From NCBI GenBank assembly GCA_949775045.1, contig OX459102.1:226501-290500 (forward strand): a stretch of DNA of 64,000 bases. Reading direction: 5' to 3'. Positions 1 through 12,784 of the stretch are shown here, one piece after another. Each line of letters starts with the position of its first letter. Positions within the stretch are counted from its first letter, which is position 1. The notes beneath the pieces are model-generated. The model searched no databases, was not told the origin of the DNA, and saw only the letters and a program-made list of their open reading frames with translations. The DNA is from Metridium senile (taxonomy: Eukaryota; Cnidaria; Anthozoa; Actiniaria; Metridiidae). The translations under genes and the position numbers were made by a program.

Positions 1-3
1 ATA

Positions 4-900
4 ATGGACAAGCTTCTACAGTCTAGCTTACAACCTTCTTCATTACCTACCTATAGGCGAGCATGGCAGCTTTTTTGTATGTTTTTTCGTAAAACTTTTC
101 CTGGTGTCCCTATACAACTCCCCTTTTCTCCTCCTACTATTTCTCTTTTTGTAGCGCATCTATATGATTGTCAATATGCTTCTTCCACTGTTGCTACTCA
201 ATTGTCTTGTTTAGGCTATTTTCATAAATTGCAGGGGTTTCCGGATCCTTCAAAGAATTTTATCGTTTCACAAATGATGAAGGGTTATTCTAAGATTGAT
301 TCTCGTTTAGATAGCCGTTTACCAATCACTTTGTTCCTTCTTCATCAAATAGTATCAGCATCTGCGCGATTGTCTGAATCACAATACAATATTTGCCTTT
401 TTCAAGCTATGTGTTTATTTGCATTTCATACTTTTTCTCGGGTCGGTGAGATAACTCAATCCTCGTCAGGCCATAACATCCAATTGCATCAACTATCTAA
501 GCTCACTAATTCTCGGGGCGAGGTCGAAAGCCTTAAGGTACTTTTTTATCATTATAAGCATTCTTATAACCAGACACCATCTTCAATTAGTATTTCACGT
601 GCCAACAATTTTTGTCCGGTAAAATTTTTGCTTAATTATCTTAAATTGCGAGGTGACACACCAGGGCCTCTCTTTAGGTTTGTAGATTTTTCTCCGGTCT
701 CACGTGCTTACTTTTCATCTAAACTTTCTATCGTGCTTAAATCTTGCTCTCTAGACCCATCTCGTTATAAAGGCCATAGTTTTCGTATCGGTGCTGCTTC
801 GCATGCTGCAAGTAAAGGGATGTCTGATGCGCAAATTAGAATTTTAGGTCGTTGGAAAACTAACGCGTTTCGAAATTATATTCGTGTTCAGTCTTTGTGA
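4..900 (+). CDS. Tyrosine recombinase of a Ngaro/DIRS-like retrotransposon (3' part)
   Basis: The open frame encodes 298 residues and ends at a clean stop. It is a phage-integrase-fold tyrosine recombinase, which joins the DNA copy of a YR retrotransposon to the chromosome. The catalytic set is visible: Arg in FSRVGE near residue 145, the box GHSFRIGAAS near 258-267, LGRW near 281, and a candidate nucleophile Tyr in RNYIR near 292. The ATG at position 4 is the first in the window, so the true start or an upstream fused frame (reverse transcriptase, RNase H) may lie outside. The terminal structure just downstream (B1-A2-B2) points to the Ngaro type rather than a Crypton. The frame is intact across the visible domain. 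Confidence 0.8.
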   Translation: MDKLLQSSLQPSSLPTYRRAWQLFCMFFRKTFPGVPIQLPFSPPTISLFVAHLYDCQYASSTVATQLSCLGYFHKLQGFPDPSKNFIVSQMMKGYSKIDSRLDSRLPITLFLLHQIVSASARLSESQYNICLFQAMCLFAFHTFSRVGEITQSSSGHNIQLHQLSKLTNSRGEVESLKVLFYHYKHSYNQTPSSISISRANNFCPVKFLLNYLKLRGDTPGPLFRFVDFSPVSRAYFSSKLSIVLKSCSLDPSRYKGHSFRIGAASHAASKGMSDAQIRILGRWKTNAFRNYIRVQSL

Positions 901-914
901 TTGTTTTTGTTTAA

Positions 915-1226
915 CTGTTTGCAAGGGCTTCAGTTACCTAATTATTTTGACCTGCCATTTAATGAATAGGTGTTTAAGAGTACTGCAGATTAGCAAGGGC
1001 AGCTGCACTACTCTTATTTCTTAATATCTTGTATTCCTATTTCATTATAAGTAGTTTTTGCTTTTGTAACTGTTTGCAAGGGCTTCGGTTATGATAGCAA
1101 AGGCTGCTATTTGTTAGATACTTTGTTTTCGGTCAATCGAAAACATAATTTAGTAATTGTAGTTTATAATTCTTATTCTAGCATAATTCAGCAGTTTTTG
1201 CTTAGGTGACTGTTTGCAAGGGCTTC
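915..1226 (+). repeat. Three spaced copies of a 17-mer in the element 3' region
   Basis: The 17-base motif CTGTTTGCAAGGGCTTC occurs at about 915, 1070 and 1210, each followed by degenerate related sequence. The spacing is about 155 and 140 bp. It lies between the recombinase stop and the split terminal repeats, so it is probably untranslated element sequence. Confidence 0.7.
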
Positions 1227-1388
1227 AGTTATTATAGCACGAGCTGTTACTTTGTTTTATCATTTCCCGTTTTATCCTATTATTGGGAATGTCTTATATC
1301 AGTTGATCATAATTTTTGCTAATGAGAACATCCTTCGAATGCTGCTTTTCCTTTGGGTGGGGCTGTCTTCATTTGGCATGAAGCCTTT

Positions 1389-2157
1389 GGCGTTTTTTGG
1401 CCCTCACCTTTACTTGGGGAAAGTGTTTATATTGTACAAAGCTGTTATTTGTACAATGTTCATGTTTATGACATATTTTAATCTTTATAATAAAAGGCTA
1501 TGGGTGGATTGCCCATAGCCAATTTACTCCAATTCTGAGTATGGTGATTATTTTGTTATGAATAAGCCCAAGTAAACGAGCTTCCGGTAAAGCAGCATTC
1601 TTTGAGATTTATCAATTCTATATCCATGAGCAAACATAAACAAAATATTTGAAACAAATAGAATTTTTATGGTTGTCTTGGAGATAGTTTAAGTAACGCA
1701 ATTGTAATACGTAACAGCAACATCCGGGGATTTGATGGGGAGTCATACCATTGTGTGGGATTGATACCCCCTATAGGGAGTATATATATCCAGCCAGGCG
1801 TGACAGCGTGGTCAGTCTGCTGCGAAATCCTTCCTACAGTCAACAAGTCACTTTCAATCCCTCCTCCACCCCTATCTCCTCCTCACGTGGTGTTGCTGTT
1901 AGGTAGGCGTTTTTTGGCCCTCACCTTTACTTGGGGAAAGTGTTTATATTGTACAAAGCTGTTATTTGTACAATGTTCATGTTTATGACATATTTTAATC
2001 TTTATAATAAAAGGCTATGGGTGGATTGCCCATAGCCAATTTACTCCAATTCTGAGTATGGTGATTATTTTGTTATGAATAAGCCCAAGTAAACGAGCTT
2101 CCGGTAAAGCAGCATTCTTTGAGATTTATCAATTCTATATCCATGAGCAAACATAAA
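1389..2157 (+). mobile_element. Ngaro-type split direct repeat terminus (B1-A2-B2)
   Basis: A 252-bp direct repeat occurs at 1389-1640 (B1) and 1906-2157 (B2), constant offset 517, with a 265-bp spacer (A2). This B1-A2-B2 order is the known 3' architecture of Ngaro/VIPER-type YR retrotransposons. A2 should match the left end (A1), which is outside the window. The near identity of the two copies suggests a recent insertion. Confidence 0.75.
1781..1817 (+). promoter_or_regulatory. Candidate core promoter in repeat A2
   Basis: TATATATA at 1781-1788 is followed about 30 bp later by TCAGTC (1812-1817), an initiator-like site. In split-repeat retrotransposons the A repeat holds the 5' promoter, so this fits the expected role. 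No expression evidence is available. Confidence 0.45.
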
Positions 2158-2538
2158 AAAGATTTCTCATTAGACTAAGCGTGCATAGAGGAATTTAACA
2201 CTGTGCGCTGCATGTTAATTAGCCACTGAAATAAACACGTTATGTCACGCTCGTTGTAGTAAATTTTCATTCAGCGGGCGCTACTTTCGTACTTCAACTT
2301 CGGCGCTACTTTTAAAAACGTTCTTTTATATGGATTTGACTAAAATTTTGCAACATTATTAACTATATATCTAAAACTGTATTGCAAAGATATCACTCAT
2401 TTTCATTTGTTCTTTTGTGAGTTATACGCAATTGTGATCGTAGTTATGAAAGAGTGAAAATGTCAAGCAAAACTTTATTTTAATAAAAAGCTCGATCTCT
2501 GCATTACCTACATATTAACCAGAGCTTTCCGCAGGGAG
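2158..2538. other. Non-coding flank, nothing recognised
   Basis: AT-rich sequence with no coding frame and no strong repeat. It is the right flank of the YR element. Confidence 0.4.
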
Positions 2539-2716
2539 TTTACAGCGCAACGCGTAAAAGTATGGCCACTGATAATGTATTCGCATACTTCTGTCTCGCA
2601 ATCGATCCAATCAGCGACAAGATAACACAATCCTACAACGCTGATTGGATCGATGGCGAGACAGAAGTATGCGAATACATTATCAGTGACCATACTTTTA
2701 CGCGTTGCGCTGTAAA
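2539..2716. mobile_element. Hairpin MITE, 78-bp arms
   Basis: Arms 2539-2616 and 2639-2716 are near-perfect inverted repeats with a 22-bp loop. The apparent open frames on both strands here are products of the palindrome, not genes. Confidence 0.85.
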
Positions 2717-3134
2717 TGGAGGTCCAAGGAAACATTCTGCAGTATTACAATCATAATTTGTGCATCCTATGAAATGTTATGACCGCTTACATTTACACAC
2801 GAACAAAATACACATTTAAATGTTTTCGTGATTTATTCGTTATCGAATAAATGTAGCAGTTTATAGCACATTTATTGGTTTTTCGCAATCAGCTCAAATT
2901 TAAAAGATATTTAAGAAAAACCATTTTACAAAAAAGTTGTTTATCGTTGCTATGGAAACTTTGATTAGCATAATTAAAACATCATTCAAAACTTTCATCC
3001 AAGACTGTCATTTGGTAAAAAATTCACATTCATGGGGCGAAGATAAGATCATGTAATTGCGAATTCAAAAAGAGATGTGTGCGCCATTCAAAACTACCTC
3101 GAGCCACCTTAAAACGCTTTACAAAAACATCGAA

Positions 3135-3300
3135 ATGGCCTCATTTAAGCAGACAAGAGAAGCTCTCCTGGAATCATTTTAACATGGAGATATTGATGAT
3201 GAGAAATTCATAGTTCTAACAGAACAGAACACCTCCAATAACCCTGATTTCAGCTACGAAGCTTACAAGCCATCTGACTTGAACTCGAGCGCGAAGATGA
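3135..3300 (+). pseudogene. Harbinger (HARBI1-like) N-terminal remnant
   Basis: From the ATG at 3135 the frame reads an acidic N-terminus of the type found in cnidarian Harbinger nuclease proteins (the pattern DxxNPDFSYEAY is visible near 3240). An in-frame TAA at 3180-3182 interrupts it after 15 codons and no catalytic DDE region follows. I infer a decayed 5' fragment. Family assignment rests on recognition of this region only. Confidence 0.4.
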
Positions 3301-3597
3301 GATTACCAGTCTAGTCAGAAATTGGTTAATCAGTTAATTTTCGACGTCAAATTGATTTCAAAATAATTCAATTGAACTTGTGTTCAATATGCTGAAGGTA
3401 GAAAAAGGTTTACCTATAATAATTGAGAGAAAAAGCTTCACGTAATGGCACTACGGCAAAACCCTTGAGTACACGCTCTCGATTGCTCTCGACGGGAAAG
3501 TAATCTGAGACCAATTGATCTGCGCATGCTCATAGTTACAAAATTACTTCCGATACCCCGTAGTCACGTCTCCCGTCCTGGTGCTAAAAGTCCCTAA

Positions 3598-3867
3598 TTA
3601 CGCTAATGATACGCTATATTATGTCTATATCGGAATTCCTGTGGTATGAGACAGTTCCGATGTATTGATGTAATTAACAGTAACTCGATAGGAGGATTAA
3701 ACTCTTACCTGTAACGCACTCACAAGTACTAGCGAGTGCGTCACGGATTAGAGTTTATCCTACTATCGAGCTACTGTTGATTACATCATCATGTTAAACG
3801 ATACGTCGGAACTGTCTCATACCACAAGAATCCCGAAGCAAACATAATATAGCGTATTATTAGCGTA
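3598..3867. mobile_element. Hairpin MITE, about 270 bp
   Basis: The left arm begins TTACGCTAATGATACGC and the right arm ends with its near complement at 3867. Arms are about 110 bp with several mismatches around a short centre. Confidence 0.8.
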
Positions 3868-3957
3868 AATAAAGAGAGAGAAAAATGAAAAGAAACGACA
3901 AAAAGCCGGGCTCCCTGTGGTTTGTATAGGAATTCGCACGATCTCTAAATTAACATA

Positions 3958-5995
<2,038 letters not shown>

Positions 5996-6664
5996 TAGTT
6001 TAAGTCTTAGGAAAGCTTTTTTGCTCGTCGTCATCTTCTATTTTACATAACCTGAGTATCAAGCCCAGGAATTTGAGAAGGGGTGAGGGCGAGCATGAAA
6101 CTCAGAATATTTTTTACACTACTCAAACGCCTTCGTGTTATACCTTGAAAGGAAAACTACACCTTTATCAAAATAACCACTCAGTCAATAAGTTAATCGA
6201 ATAATTTACCTTTTAATAAGCAAAACATGTTATTCCTACTGCAACGCTGTACTTAGCCAAGCAGGTTCAAGCAGGTTCACCCTCATTAATAACTGACCAC
6301 AATACAAGTTTGTAATGTCTGCTTTATTACCTCAAATGTGTTGTATTACGCTTTCCGAAGTCCAAATTAAAACCCCCAATAAATAGACAAAACATTTGAA
6401 ATCCCCAACGATAACAACCCGCTGGTTATCAAACGAACGTTGATCTACTTTGACGATGGGCAAATCAAGCTTAAGTACCTAGCCTAGCTAGCCTTCCGAG
6501 GCAAACAACCTTAGCTACCGAGCCTGGGTCATAGTTCATTTATGTTAACCAATTAAATTATTTTAAGTTCATATTTGTTAGCTTTTATCTTGAAAAGTAA
6601 CCTTCATTGTCAAGACATTGTTGTACGTAATACTGAATGCAATCTGTAACGTGACGCGGCTAAC
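5996..6664. other. Non-coding, nothing recognised
   Basis: AT-rich DNA with no long frame and no clear inverted repeat. Confidence 0.4.
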
Positions 6665-6900
6665 GCTAGTTTCCATTTAAGTAAAGCTAAGTCAACATTT
6701 TTTAGGGTGTTACAAATTTAATTATATTACCTATCGTTTATATCAAACACCGACGTAGCCTGTACTAGTTTACTCTCTAGTTTCCATGTAAGTAAAGCTA
6801 AGTCAACATTTTTTACGGTGTTACTAATTTCATTATATTACCTGTTGTTTATATCAAACACCGACGCAGCCTATACTAGTTTACTCGCTAGTTTCCATTT
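6665..6900 (+). repeat. Tandem 112-bp unit, two copies plus start of a third
   Basis: CTAGTTTCC-initiated units start at about 6665, 6777 and 6889 with small differences. A further diverged copy lies at 17300-17420. The unit holds AGTCAACATTTTTTACGG, which also borders the hammerhead-like motif at 17.1 kb. Confidence 0.8.
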
Positions 6901-6980
6901 AAACTGAATACAATGAGATGAGATGAGAAAAGCAATAAAATTAATTGTGTAACATCGTAAAAAATTAAACTTTACTTCAC

Positions 6981-7009
6981 TGGTGTTTCAAACTTTAGCC
7001 CTTTGTCAG
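6981..7009 (-). other. Hammerhead-ribozyme-like motif, degenerate
   Basis: On the minus strand the order is CTGACAA, a GGGC/TAAA/GTTT stem-loop, then GAAAC. This matches the type I hammerhead core CUGANGA...GAAA except one core base. Such motifs are known in the terminal repeats of Penelope-like elements. A second copy is at 17094-17123. Probably inactive. Confidence 0.4.
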
Positions 7010-7790
7010 AGGTCAGAGAGAAGAGAATTGTTAGGGAGGTAATGGGTATTGATAACACAGCGGTTAAACGACTACGCATGCGTAGCAAAACTTTTACAGC
7101 GGTAAATTTGCCATTGTAAACATTAGGAGTTTCGGACTACAGTGTTTGAAGTCGATTTATAAGAAATTTCTTGAATATATAAGCTTGAAGTTCCGTGTCT
7201 ATAGCCTTTGCTATATTTGAAAGCTACCATGAGTCTATACCACAGGGAGCCCGGCTTTGTGTCGCTTTTATATGAAATAAATTAAACAATGAAATAAAAT
7301 CTATTATAATCATGAGAGCCTTGAAAGCCGGGCTCCCTGTGTCTATACGTTTGTGTTTGTTTTTATATTTGAGAAAAAAGCGATGAAAGTCGTACACTCT
7401 ATCGTTTTTTTCGGAGTCCGTACGAATGTCAGATTTGTGTTCTGGATCATTTTACTTGTTTTTTTCGCGCATGCGTGGTCGTTTGACCGCTGTGTTTGTA
7501 TTAATATGAAGCAAGGAAAGCAAAGAACCAATCAGAAAGCACATAAGGCAAATTGTGCTTTCATCGTTGACCGTTTTAGATTACTTATATTAATAAGATA
7601 TTCTATTGTTGGGTTCGGTATGTAATTGTCTTGACTTAAAATAATATGCTAATGAGCAATATATTGTAAACAAACATTCACTTATACAGACAAGCATTTT
7701 GAAATAATATGATATAATTTTCGAATATCTTTTTCAAAAGTGGAAGTTTAGTTTCCAAGGGGGAAGTTCGTGAACTGTCTAAAAAGATAG
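7010..7790 (+). repeat. Dispersed repeat B, copy 1
   Basis: Matches 48785-49700 in inverted orientation over most of its length, including the block AACTTCCCCCTTG on the minus strand near 7.76 kb. It is interrupted by the small MITE at 7241-7341. Frames in both copies are not conserved as proteins. Confidence 0.75.
7241..7341. mobile_element. hAT-like MITE with 7-8 bp target duplication
   Basis: Ends CACAGGGAGCCCGG and CCGGGCTCCCTGTG, flanked by TCTATAC at 7234-7240 and 7342-7348. The paralogous copy near 48.93 kb has AGTCTATA once, an empty site. A related end occurs at about 3905-3919. Confidence 0.8.
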
Positions 7791-8096
7791 CCATATGTAT
7801 TGTCTGACACCGGTCAATAAGATTCTGTACGTGCCAAAGTCTTTGTTTGACTCTTTTGTTTATTTCAATCCTATTGTATTTTGTATATTTTGTATATTTA
7901 AGCGAATATGTGAAACTTTACGTAATTAAAGCCTTGATAATGTCAAGATGTCAAGATGACTCCGAAAAGTCGTATCCTTGCGTTAGTTTTTATTCTAAAT
8001 GTTAAATATTATTCGTTATATTGCTAAAAACCATACAATTGTATAGCTTGGGCTATCTGTGATTGTGGAAGCCGGTTAGGAAAGTATACCTCCAAA
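7791..8096 (+). other. Upstream region of the reductase exon
   Basis: AT-rich 300 bp between repeat B and the reductase ATG. It is where a promoter would lie, but no TATA or other firm element could be assigned. Confidence 0.3.
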
Positions 8097-8148
8097 ATGG
8101 AGATCAGCTTTAAAGGCAAACGAGCTCTTGTCACAGGAGCAGGGAAAG
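8097..8148 (+). CDS. DCXR: First coding exon of L-xylulose/dicarbonyl reductase-like SDR
   Basis: The ATG opens MEISFKGKRALVTGAGKG, which matches the N-terminus of dicarbonyl/L-xylulose reductases: a first beta strand, then the TGAGKG start of the Rossmann NAD(P)H-binding TGxxxGxG motif. The exon ends at AAAG followed by GTAAAT (donor at 8149), splitting the second Gly codon in phase 1. I could not find an exon beginning with the expected Ile-Gly-Arg sequence downstream. A small MITE lies in the intron. The gene is therefore either truncated or its remaining exons are too diverged or distant to see. Confidence 0.65.
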
Positions 8149-8177
8149 GTAAATTTGGCCAAATAAGCAGTACAATA

Positions 8178-8364
8178 CATTGGAACCCCGTTAATCCGGC
8201 CACCGAAGGAGCAGCCAAAAGTGGCCGTATTAACAGGTTGGCCGTGTTAATCGTGTAAATTCTATAGAAAATGTATGGTCATGCATTTCGTTGGGATCTT
8301 AAAAACTGGCCGCAATAACGGGGTGGCCGTATTATGCGGGTGGCCGTAAGGCGGGGTTCCACTG
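8178..8364. mobile_element. pogo/Tigger-like MITE (187 bp)
   Basis: Ends CATTGGAACCCCG and CGGGGTTCCACTG, flanked by TA at 8176-8177 and 8365-8366. Its body repeats GTGGCCGTATTA blocks and resembles 5113-5285. Confidence 0.85.
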
Positions 8365-8690
8365 TATTTACGTTCATTATTCTCTATCACTGCAAGCTCA
8401 ACTTTTGTCTCGCTTCGATGGAAAGGCCCGGCTACCTTTCAAGATGGCGCAGGGAACTGTGAAGGCGACTATTGATCGTTGATATTTTGTGTTTTTAAAT
8501 CTGCTTTTTCGCTTTTCTATACAAAGGAAAATAACAAATAAATACTTCCACAGACACCGCCTGCTAAACCAAAGTAAAGTGTCTTAATTAACAACAAATA
8601 AGCAAACAAACCATGTGTTTTGATTAATGCTTTAATTTTAATAAGCAGCTGTTCTTTGTTATTTTGTTTATCCCTTATATTATCCCATTA

Positions 8691-8968
8691 GAGTGCTTAC
8701 ACTATGTCCATGAAATAAAATCTAAATAGTTACTAACTAATAGTTTTTATTTAGTGACTATTAGTCACTATCACTCAACTGGAACAGCTTTAGTAACAAT
8801 ACACAATGAATAAAGTATTAACTTTCTATGGTTTTGAGTATTTGATTTCCCTTGTGTATTGTGGTCTATTGTTACTAAAGCTGTTCCAGTTGAGTGATAG
8901 TGACTAAATAGAAACTATTAGTTAGGAACTATTTAGATTCTATTTCATGGACACAGTGTAAGCACTCT
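8691..8968. mobile_element. Hairpin MITE, about 280 bp
   Basis: Left arm from GAGTGCTTACACTATGTCC at 8691 and right arm ending in its complement at 8968. Arms about 115 bp, loop about 50 bp. Confidence 0.85.
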
Positions 8969-9624
8969 ATCCCATCATATACTTGATATGTTAAATCTTA
9001 GTGAGTGTTTGCTTCCATTGATTATTCAAGCTGCTTTTTTTGTGGTTCTTTTGGAATCTTTCTTCACTTGTAATGGCGTTTGGATCTGACCTTGCAGACT
9101 CGAAATCGCCAGCGTCTGTCCCTATATCAGAACAAAATTTGACAAATCAATTATCTATCTATGTATATACCGTAAACATGCTGCATCATTTCATAACCAG
9201 AAACTTAGAAATTCCACTGAATTAAGCAAGTGCATTTGGTCTCTTAAAGACAATAACATCAACTTTGAGATCGCGTTGCAAACAATAGCACGCGCTAAAC
9301 TCCATTGTAGCTCTAGTAATAGAATGAAATAGATGCAACTTGTGCTTAACCGAAAAGTAGGTTATTATTTGTCAACTGCATCGGTGCACATTAAACAAAA
9401 GAAACGAGATCGTATCTGCATGCCGGCATAGAGGAAAAGCGCTTCAACGCAGAAGCTCATAACATAAATAACCATGTAAACTAAGCGATTTTGTCAGTCA
9501 AATAAATCTGGGTTGGCTTTGTCGGCTTTTATAATGTTCAATTTTTCTGGTAAGCATAGGTTGCATTTCGTGGATATATTATTGTGGGCTTTTGCTGGAT
9601 GATTACTGGTGGATACTAAACTAT
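8969..9624. other. Non-coding, nothing recognised
   Basis: No convincing frame. The 61-codon frame at 9040 has no recognisable features. Confidence 0.35.
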
Positions 9625-10009
9625 CTTGACGGCACATTCAACTTAATAAACGAATCCTACTAGCCCAACAGAAAGCCAAACGATGAGCCACTTTACATCA
9701 ACACGAAATCCAACCATCCACCTTCCATAATTAAACAACTACCCGCAGCCATCAACTGCAGAATATCCGACATTTCATACAACGAAGAATCGAAGCATTC
9801 AACGTAGCCAAGCCACTCTACGAAACAGCACTAAAAAACAACGGATTCACGGAAACCCTCACATATATTAACCATAACACATCCCATCCAATAGTACCCG
9901 CTAGCGTAGCCAATAAGATTGCAGGATTCACGGAAACCCTCACATATAATAACCATAATACATCCCATCCAATAGTACCCGCTAGCGTAGCCAATAAGAT
10001 TGCAGGATT
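9625..10009 (+). pseudogene. Reverse-transcriptase C-terminal remnant
   Basis: Broken frames encode a retroelement RT segment with the hallmark NTKSNHPPSIIKQLP around 9690-9735, followed after a frameshift near 9787 by FNVAKPLYETALKNNGF. In-frame stops are present. The class (Penelope-like or another non-LTR group) is uncertain. The last 168 bp are a two-copy tandem duplication of an 84-bp unit (about 9842-9925 and 9926-10009), so the degenerate fragment also suffered replication slippage. The minus-strand open frames here are shadows. Confidence 0.6.
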
Positions 10010-10129
10010 TGTGATAGAACACGCATGGTGGATACTAAATCTAGTTATATCCCTACGGCCCTCGGGCTTTATATGGCTTCTTGCCTCCATTCTCGGTATT
10101 TATCTCTTACGTGTATTTATTATTATTAC

Positions 10130-10289
10130 TTACTCCTTATGGTTGTTATGGAAGCTTGTTGCTCCCACAATGTAATAGTTTCGGTGTGCCCTGAAATTGA
10201 TGGGTTTCGTCCAGTAATTTACGTAACCAGTGTTTCTGCACTGTGTCGTGATGAATTTCTTGTTGTAGCAACAACGAAACCTGAATCTC
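10130..10289 (-). CDS. DPT: Dermatopontin-like protein, coding exon 3 (last)
   Basis: The acceptor is ACAAAATAG|G at 10290-10291. The single leading base completes the Arg codon left open by exon 2 (phase 2). The exon reads RFRFRCC, then a CRNTGYVNYW segment, TKPINFR, and YYIVGATSFHNN, before TAA at 10130-10132. These are dermatopontin landmarks: the cysteine pair after the second repeat and the YYIxGAT segment. The family normally has about 20 more residues after this with one more Cys, which are missing here. AATAAA lies about 10 nt after the stop on the minus strand (10121-10116), supporting this as the true end. Confidence 0.75.
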
Positions 10290-10388
10290 CTATTTTGTAA
10301 ACAGAAACACTAGCATTATGTATTGACTCTATAGAGTCAAGGGAACTACCGGACAAAGTTGATGTCTCTTTAAAGTTCCTATCCACCA

Positions 10389-10657
10389 ATTTACTGTGCG
10401 ACTAGCCGTACCGTAGTCACTTACAAAAACGTTTGATGAATTTTTGGGCATTATTTTGACATTTTTTCATCTCAATCGGACCAATTACAGACATCAAAGT
10501 TTCTAAAGTCTCCGCCTCTCGATATAAACTCTGCCTCTCAATATAAACTTGTAACTGATTGGCCCGATTGAGATGAAAAGATGTCAAAATAATGTTAAAA
10601 ATTCATCAAAAGTTTTTGTAAATGACTACGGTACGTACGACGAGTCGCACAGTAAAT
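10389..10657. mobile_element. Hairpin MITE in dermatopontin-like intron 2
   Basis: Ends AATTTACTGTGCG and CGCACAGTAAATT. Arms about 90 bp with mismatches. Confidence 0.85.
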
Positions 10658-10949
10658 TAACATTGATGATCTGGAATAATTGATCAGACAACGATACGAA
10701 TTCGAATATTTGTTGGTGTCAATTTTTTTCTAGATGCACTATCATATATCTATGCTTGAATAGTACGTCATGCTCACTTCTGAAATACTGGTATCTGTAA
10801 TTCAGCACCACCCAAGCATAATCAAAACTATGCATTTGGAATGCAATGAAATCACACAATTCCTATCGGTCTACGATCAACCATTAGTCCAGATGGCCAA
10901 CGTTATTTAGTTAAAATAGGTGTATATATTGATATATAAAGAGAACTCG

Positions 10950-11352
10950 CCTTTTTCATATCGAGCAAGGGACTGTGTACGAGTGTGAAAAACTAATTTG
11001 ATTATGGTTCCAGAAAAAATAACCCCGTTTCATCGGAGAGTAATCAAATATAAGCTCATTGGCCAAGTTTCAGAACGTTTGGCTAAATAGAAAACAAATT
11101 ATGAGCATCCAAAATCTGCCAAAATTACAGAGAAATGTTTGGTGTCCTTCCAAAACGTCCGTCTAAACCATACATTCTTTGTATTTTCGAAAAAAAATTA
11201 AAATACCATAATTTGGTAGCAATTTGCAAAAACTTTTACAAACTTTCAATTCTTACTAATTTGTATTTGTTCTTTCGTGTGAAGGCATTACTTTTTGAAT
11301 TAAATTAATTTTGAGAAAATTGGTTCCAGTCCCTTGCTCGATATGGAAAAGG
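10950..11352. mobile_element. TIR element (about 400 bp) in intron 2
   Basis: A 25-bp inverted repeat at 10950-10974 and 11328-11352 (core ATATCGAGCAAGGGACT) with one mismatch. No coding content. No target duplication was identified. Confidence 0.8.
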
Positions 11353-11898
11353 CTAACTACTCTGTTATTTAGGGGTCCCGGTAAACCTATTGAGGGGTTA
11401 TTGTTTTGGGCAAACACCCCCGAAGACATATGAAAAAGCGTGAAAATGCGCGGTGATATAAACGAAAACGGATGGTATTTTTGTGATACGGCCCTAAGAG
11501 AGCCCCTCCCAGGGGTTTTAGGGATCAATGGAGCACGGGCATTTATTTTTAGGGAAAAGGGATACTACCAAATTATTTTAAGGGGACAAGGGAGCAAAAT
11601 ATGATAAAACAATAGTTTTGGGGGATCATGGGAACATAAGGTAAAACATTTTACGGAGACAGTTAGTTTACTTATGGGGAGCAAGGGAGAAAATGCAAAA
11701 AGATCAAAGGATCATGGGTGCATGCACCTCCCCCCCCCCCCCCCCCGGGAGTGGATTCTAAGATAAATTCTAAACTGATTTCAATTTTAATACACTGTGT
11801 AAACATCCCCAGTTCCGTCATTAAATAAGTTAATAATCCAGCTGCATTTAACTAATTCAAAACTAGGAACCATTCGAAGTATCCATTAAACATTTTAC
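11353..11898. other. Intron 2 remainder with an 18-C tract
   Basis: Non-coding intronic DNA. A homopolymeric C tract lies near 11729-11746. Confidence 0.6.
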
Positions 11899-12115
11899 CT
11901 GTCTTCGAAATGATTGTTATGATGACTTTTAATTCCAGTCAAAAAACCGTTCCTATGACACCTGTAATTTAAGGGCTTGTCAAATTGATTGAGCCAATGG
12001 GTCCACCTGCATCGATGGCGGTATTTCAGAGCTCTGTTCTTTGCACATTGGAACTTGAACACACGGTCTTTCTTGCAGCGACTGTACACTGAATGGAGAT
12101 AGTTTATGGCTTTGC
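11899..12115 (-). CDS. DPT: Dermatopontin-like protein, coding exon 2
   Basis: The acceptor is TTATTAACAG|GC at 12116-12117 and the donor is ACAG|GTAAAA at 11897-11898. Translation gives KAINYLHSVYSRCKKDR, then FKFQC, CRWTHWLNQFDKP, NYRCHRNGFLTG and HNNHFEDR, the central repeat of dermatopontin with the DR-x-F-x-F-x-C pattern, the tryptophan pair and NGFLTG. The incoming phase 1 (completing Gly) matches exon 1 and the outgoing phase 2 matches exon 3. This is the strongest exon of the gene. Confidence 0.8.
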
Positions 12116-12784
12116 CTGTTAATAACAGATTAACATGGATGAATATTTTTTACACTTTATATTACACTATATCCCTTAAATATACCACCTTTGCAAAACA
12201 TGAGCTCCAGAAATGGAAGGAGCACTAAAATTAACAAAGAATGCCTTTATGTAGTTGTTCCATAAACAATTTTATTTGCAGTGCTTTAGAAAGATGCTGT
12301 GAAATCGGGTGTGTGTCTTAATGAACGAAGCAAAATTTTACAACGTAAACAAACGTTGTCTGAAGTGTTCTGTATAATGTATTTCAGCACATGTGGATCT
12401 TCAAACACGTGTAAGCGATTTTTAATACATTTTACTTAAAGTGCTAGTCTTACGAAAAACACTGAGCGAAATTAATTCTAACGTTTTGAGTGTGATAAGC
12501 TTAAGTATCTGCTTAAATAAGATAATTGACAAATATTTAAAAAAAAATATTTTTCTATGCCTATATTTTGCTCTTAAAAAATGCAAAAATGCTGACCCCA
12601 TTGCTCTAAACTTGATACTGCACAGTAGTTGTACATTTTAGTGTGTGACATCATATGCGCAAGACGATTCTGGTCGCAATACATTTCTTACTAATATTTA
12701 TATAAAATAGCTTGCGCTTTTGATGCGAGCTGTATACCATTACCATGCGAAGAAGAAGACAAAAATAACATCGTAAACTACTTG
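12116..12784. other. Intron 1 (3' part), no feature
   Basis: AT-rich intronic sequence. The 66-codon plus-strand frame at 12441 has no recognisable features. Confidence 0.5.
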
